Of a stretch of 7,855 nucleotides of DNA, positions 6,035 to 7,855 are shown one piece after another. Under the pieces are notes generated by a model that was not told the DNA's origin, made no database searches, and was given only the letters and a program-made list of their open reading frames with translations. How positions within the stretch are numbered: position 1 is the first letter of the stretch; every line of letters starts with the position of its first letter. Source of the DNA: Lachnospiraceae bacterium (GTDB lineage: Bacteria > Bacillota_A > Clostridia > Lachnospirales > Lachnospiraceae); assembly GCA_024699595.1 (NCBI GenBank), contig JAILPG010000068.1:1-7855 (forward strand). The letters run 5' to 3'. Made by a program: the position numbers and the translations under genes.

Positions 6035-6242
6035 GATGAAAAAGATGGCATGAAGTGTATGCTTCGCCTTGCTGCAAAAGACCCTGATTTTGATTATGAC
6101 TCTTTCTTTAAAGCGTATTTGTATGAATTATCTGAGGATCAACGTGACTCTCCAGCAGTTTGATGAGTTCCTTAACTTCTATGATATAAAAGAGGGTGAC
6201 AACATGTATCTGGCGCCTGAGGACAGAGTTGCTGTGTGGTGA
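6035..6242 (+). pseudogene. Remnant of M13 (neprilysin/PepO-type) metallopeptidase, C-terminal end
   Basis: Two adjacent frames encode pieces of the C-terminus of an M13 zinc metallopeptidase. The first (6035-6118) reads DEKDGMKCMLRL, then AAKDPDFDYDSFFKAY, as follows the third zinc ligand region in M13 enzymes; it then drifts to a stop at 6161. The second, shifted frame (6123-6242) reads NYLRINVTLQQFDEFLNFYD, then KEGDNMYLAPEDRVAVW, ending in the Trp that closes M13 proteins. Between them the usual segment with the W...D-x-H-P stretch is missing, so a deletion of roughly 25-30 codons plus a frame change is inferred. The catalytic HExxH and all the N-terminal part are absent. At the 5' side, a good ribosome-binding site and ATG at 6036 give only MKKMA then stop. 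The gene thus looks like a start region joined to the last part by a large internal deletion. No functional peptidase can be made. The family call is from memory of conserved motifs. Confidence 0.75.
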
Positions 6243-6284
6243 GAGAATGAAGCAGAAGATCAGATTTTCTTGGAGAAAGATGCA

Positions 6285-7100
6285 ATGGTTGAGCATATAT
6301 ATCAAACGCCCTGCGGTAACATCCATTATTTACTGAATAAAGAAGCAGCACAAGCAAAACCACAGATAGTGTTTCTTCCGGGACTTACTGCAGATCATAG
6401 GCTTTTTGATAAGCAGGTTGAGTATTTTGAAGGCAGTTATCCCCTCTTTGTATGGGATGCGCCGGGACATGCCGCTTCGTGGCCGTTTGATCTTAACTTT
6501 AAATTAACAGACAAGGCGAGATGGCTTGATGAAATACTGATCCGGGAAGGTTTTGACGATCCGGTCATCATCGGACAGTCTATGGGCGGCTACGTGGGAC
6601 AGGTATACGCGCAGCTGTTTCCGAAAAAGCTGTGTGGATTTGTCTCCATTGACTCTGCACCTCTGCAGAGAAAATATGTAACATCGGCTGAGATATGGCT
6701 CTTAAAAAGAATGGAACCGGTTTATCGTTACTATCCGTGGAAGTGGCTCCTTAGATCCGGAACGAAAGGAGTCGCATCATCTGAGTACGGCAGAGATCTC
6801 ATGTATAATATCATGATGACCTATAACGGAGACAAGGATCGTTATGCAAGGCTGTCCGGTCATGGTTTCAGAATTTTAGCGGAGGCTATGGAAGCAGATC
6901 TCCCTTATGAGATCGATTGCCCTGCGCTCTTAATATGCGGTGATAAGGATCATGCGGGTTCCTGTATCCGATACAATAAAGCATGGCACAAAAATACAGG
7001 TATTCCGATAGAATGGATCAGGGGAGCGGGACACAATTCCAACACGGATGAGCCGGAGATCGTTAATGGCCTGATCGGGAGATTCATATCTTCAATCTGA
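6285..7100 (+). CDS. Alpha/beta fold hydrolase
   Basis: A 271-residue soluble alpha/beta hydrolase with no signal peptide or membrane helix, so probably cytosolic. The oxyanion segment VFLPGLTADHRLF is at about 29-41. The DAPGHAAS turn (58-65) precedes the nucleophile elbow GQSMGG with Ser99. An acidic residue lies in CGDKDHAG (Asp220 or Asp222) and the catalytic His in RGAGHNSN (His250). This order and size match the common esterase/lipase/C-C hydrolase family; the substrate cannot be assigned. A cap region rich in aromatics (VYRYYPWKWLL) lies between elbow and acid. ATG 6285 is chosen because GGAG at 6272-6275 stands nine bases ahead. The in-frame TTG at 6270 overlaps that site and would add only five residues. 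It starts 42 bases after the peptidase remnant and probably uses the promoter left upstream of it. It is not close to the membrane-anchored hydrolase at 2824-4008. Confidence 0.87.
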   Translation: MVEHIYQTPCGNIHYLLNKEAAQAKPQIVFLPGLTADHRLFDKQVEYFEGSYPLFVWDAPGHAASWPFDLNFKLTDKARWLDEILIREGFDDPVIIGQSMGGYVGQVYAQLFPKKLCGFVSIDSAPLQRKYVTSAEIWLLKRMEPVYRYYPWKWLLRSGTKGVASSEYGRDLMYNIMMTYNGDKDRYARLSGHGFRILAEAMEADLPYEIDCPALLICGDKDHAGSCIRYNKAWHKNTGIPIEWIRGAGHNSNTDEPEIVNGLIGRFISSI

Positions 7101-7144
7101 GTATCTTTAATGAACAGAATCAGTTTAGGCGTAGGAGACCTGTT

Positions 7145-7801
7145 ATGGAAGATCAGACATCTGATGCACTTATAGCCTGCTGTGGGGATTTTACAAAACG
7201 CTCACAGGAAGAATACGGACTCATGATACATCACGTTGAAGCTACTTCACGTAAGATGAGCTGCATGGGCGTTGAGTCCTCGCAAGGCGGCAATAAATCC
7301 GTTCCCACATTGGATGTTTATTTCAGGGACGGATCTTATCAAAATGTTGTAGATGACAGAGGACAGATAACCGGAGAAATGTCTGACAGGCTGAGAAAGC
7401 TGTGGCAGGAAACAACGATCCCTTATGGGATGTGTTTAAACAGAAAAGACTACTGCGATCCGAGGATGTATATAACCGCCATAAACTTTGATCAGAGATG
7501 TTTTTATGACTTTGCCGTAAACAGCCAGACGGAGATAAGTGCCCTGTTGAAAAGTCTGTTAGGAGTACAGCCACAAAGACTCTATACTGCTTTTGAGGGT
7601 ATCAGCATAGTTTATTCAGCATCCGATTATACAGTACTAAGGATAGAAGATAAGGCGGAAAGTCTTAGGAAAGAGATGATCGTAATGGCTGATAAATATA
7701 TTGCTGACAAATATAAAGAGATGATCGTACATACTTCTTATATAAGATTTTTACATCCGGAAATGCCCGGATATAACGCTTATTGGTTGTGGCTTGGTTA
7801 G
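7145..7801 (+). CDS. Conserved-looking hypothetical protein, family not recognised
   Basis: A 218-residue protein that I cannot place in a family. It has no signal peptide, no membrane helix and no obvious nucleotide-binding or catalytic motif. Visible elements include VPTLDVYFRDGSYQNVVDDR at about 53-72, like a beta hairpin. A cysteine-containing middle follows (Cys97, 104, 119), then a helical stretch rich in Lys/Asp/Glu (about 169-192, EDKAESLRKEM and ADKYIADKYK). The end is aromatic (PGYNAYWLWLG). Start support is good: AGGAG at 7133-7137 is seven bases before ATG 7145. It lies 44 bases after the hydrolase stop and 23 before the next start, so it is likely in one operon with both. Codon use looks like the neighbours, with no sign of recent transfer. 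Confidence 0.75.
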   Translation: MEDQTSDALIACCGDFTKRSQEEYGLMIHHVEATSRKMSCMGVESSQGGNKSVPTLDVYFRDGSYQNVVDDRGQITGEMSDRLRKLWQETTIPYGMCLNRKDYCDPRMYITAINFDQRCFYDFAVNSQTEISALLKSLLGVQPQRLYTAFEGISIVYSASDYTVLRIEDKAESLRKEMIVMADKYIADKYKEMIVHTSYIRFLHPEMPGYNAYWLWLG

Positions 7802-7824
7802 CCCGGAAAAACGGGGATGTCATT

Positions 7825-7855
7825 ATGGATTTTAAATCATTGATGAATACCGGTG
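7825..7855 (+). CDS. Start of a further gene, cut by the window edge
   Basis: ATG 7825 is preceded by GGGGA (7813-7817) at seven bases and opens MDFKSLMNTG before the window ends. Its position 23 bases after the preceding stop suggests the same operon. A four-pair hairpin CCCG/CGGG (7802-7815) would partly cover the ribosome-binding site. Ten codons are too few to name a product. Confidence 0.5.
   Translation, partial: MDFKSLMNTG

Noticed and set aside
6108..6363. Two overlapping minus-strand open frames across the peptidase remnant
   Set aside because: They are antisense to recognisable M13 and hydrolase coding sequence, with no ribosome-binding site.
7110..7175. Small open frame starting MNRISLGVGDLL that overlaps the gene at 7145
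   Set aside because: It has no ribosome-binding site and lies mostly inside the start of a better supported gene.

Overview
The window reads as chromosomal DNA of a low-to-moderate-GC Gram-positive anaerobe, probably a gut or rumen Lachnospiraceae relative such as Butyrivibrio. This is inferred from strong purine-rich Shine-Dalgarno (SD) sites, frequent ATA/AGA/AGG codons, and the gene types: iron-sulfur flavoproteins, a small CrcB channel, and a MarR-plus-flavodoxin pair. No database search was possible. All supported genes lie on the + strand. I see no tRNA, rRNA, CRISPR array, insertion sequence or phage gene.

Block A (left edge to about 4830) begins with a reading frame that enters from the left and runs without a stop into an iron-sulfur flavoprotein-like oxidoreductase (210-749). 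Next come a RidA-family protein (828-1202) and a GT1-type glycosyltransferase (1199-2350) that overlap by ATGA. A CrcB/Fluc fluoride channel (2429-2797), a membrane-anchored alpha/beta hydrolase (2824-4008) and a second iron-sulfur flavoprotein-like oxidoreductase (4033-4755) follow. The block ends at a clear intrinsic terminator (4800-4828).

Block B (4840-5921) is a self-contained two-gene operon. A sigma-A-type promoter is overlaid by two near-identical palindromic half-operators 22 bp apart. They precede a MarR-family repressor that starts at GTG, and a HemG-like flavodoxin whose ATG overlaps the repressor stop. The layout suggests an autorepressed redox-responsive switch.

Block C (5922-7855) opens with a promoter-like region and a strong ribosome-binding site. 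These are joined to the broken C-terminal end of an M13 (neprilysin/PepO-type) zinc metallopeptidase gene. Most of that gene is deleted and the remnant is frameshifted. Then follow a soluble alpha/beta hydrolase (6285-7100), an unrecognised 218-residue protein (7145-7801) and the first codons of another gene at the right edge.

I do not see a convincing novel multi-gene system. The most informative points are the twin MarR operator with its ATG-TGA start-stop, the M13 peptidase remnant, the open frame fused to the first flavoprotein, and the RidA/glycosyltransferase coupling.
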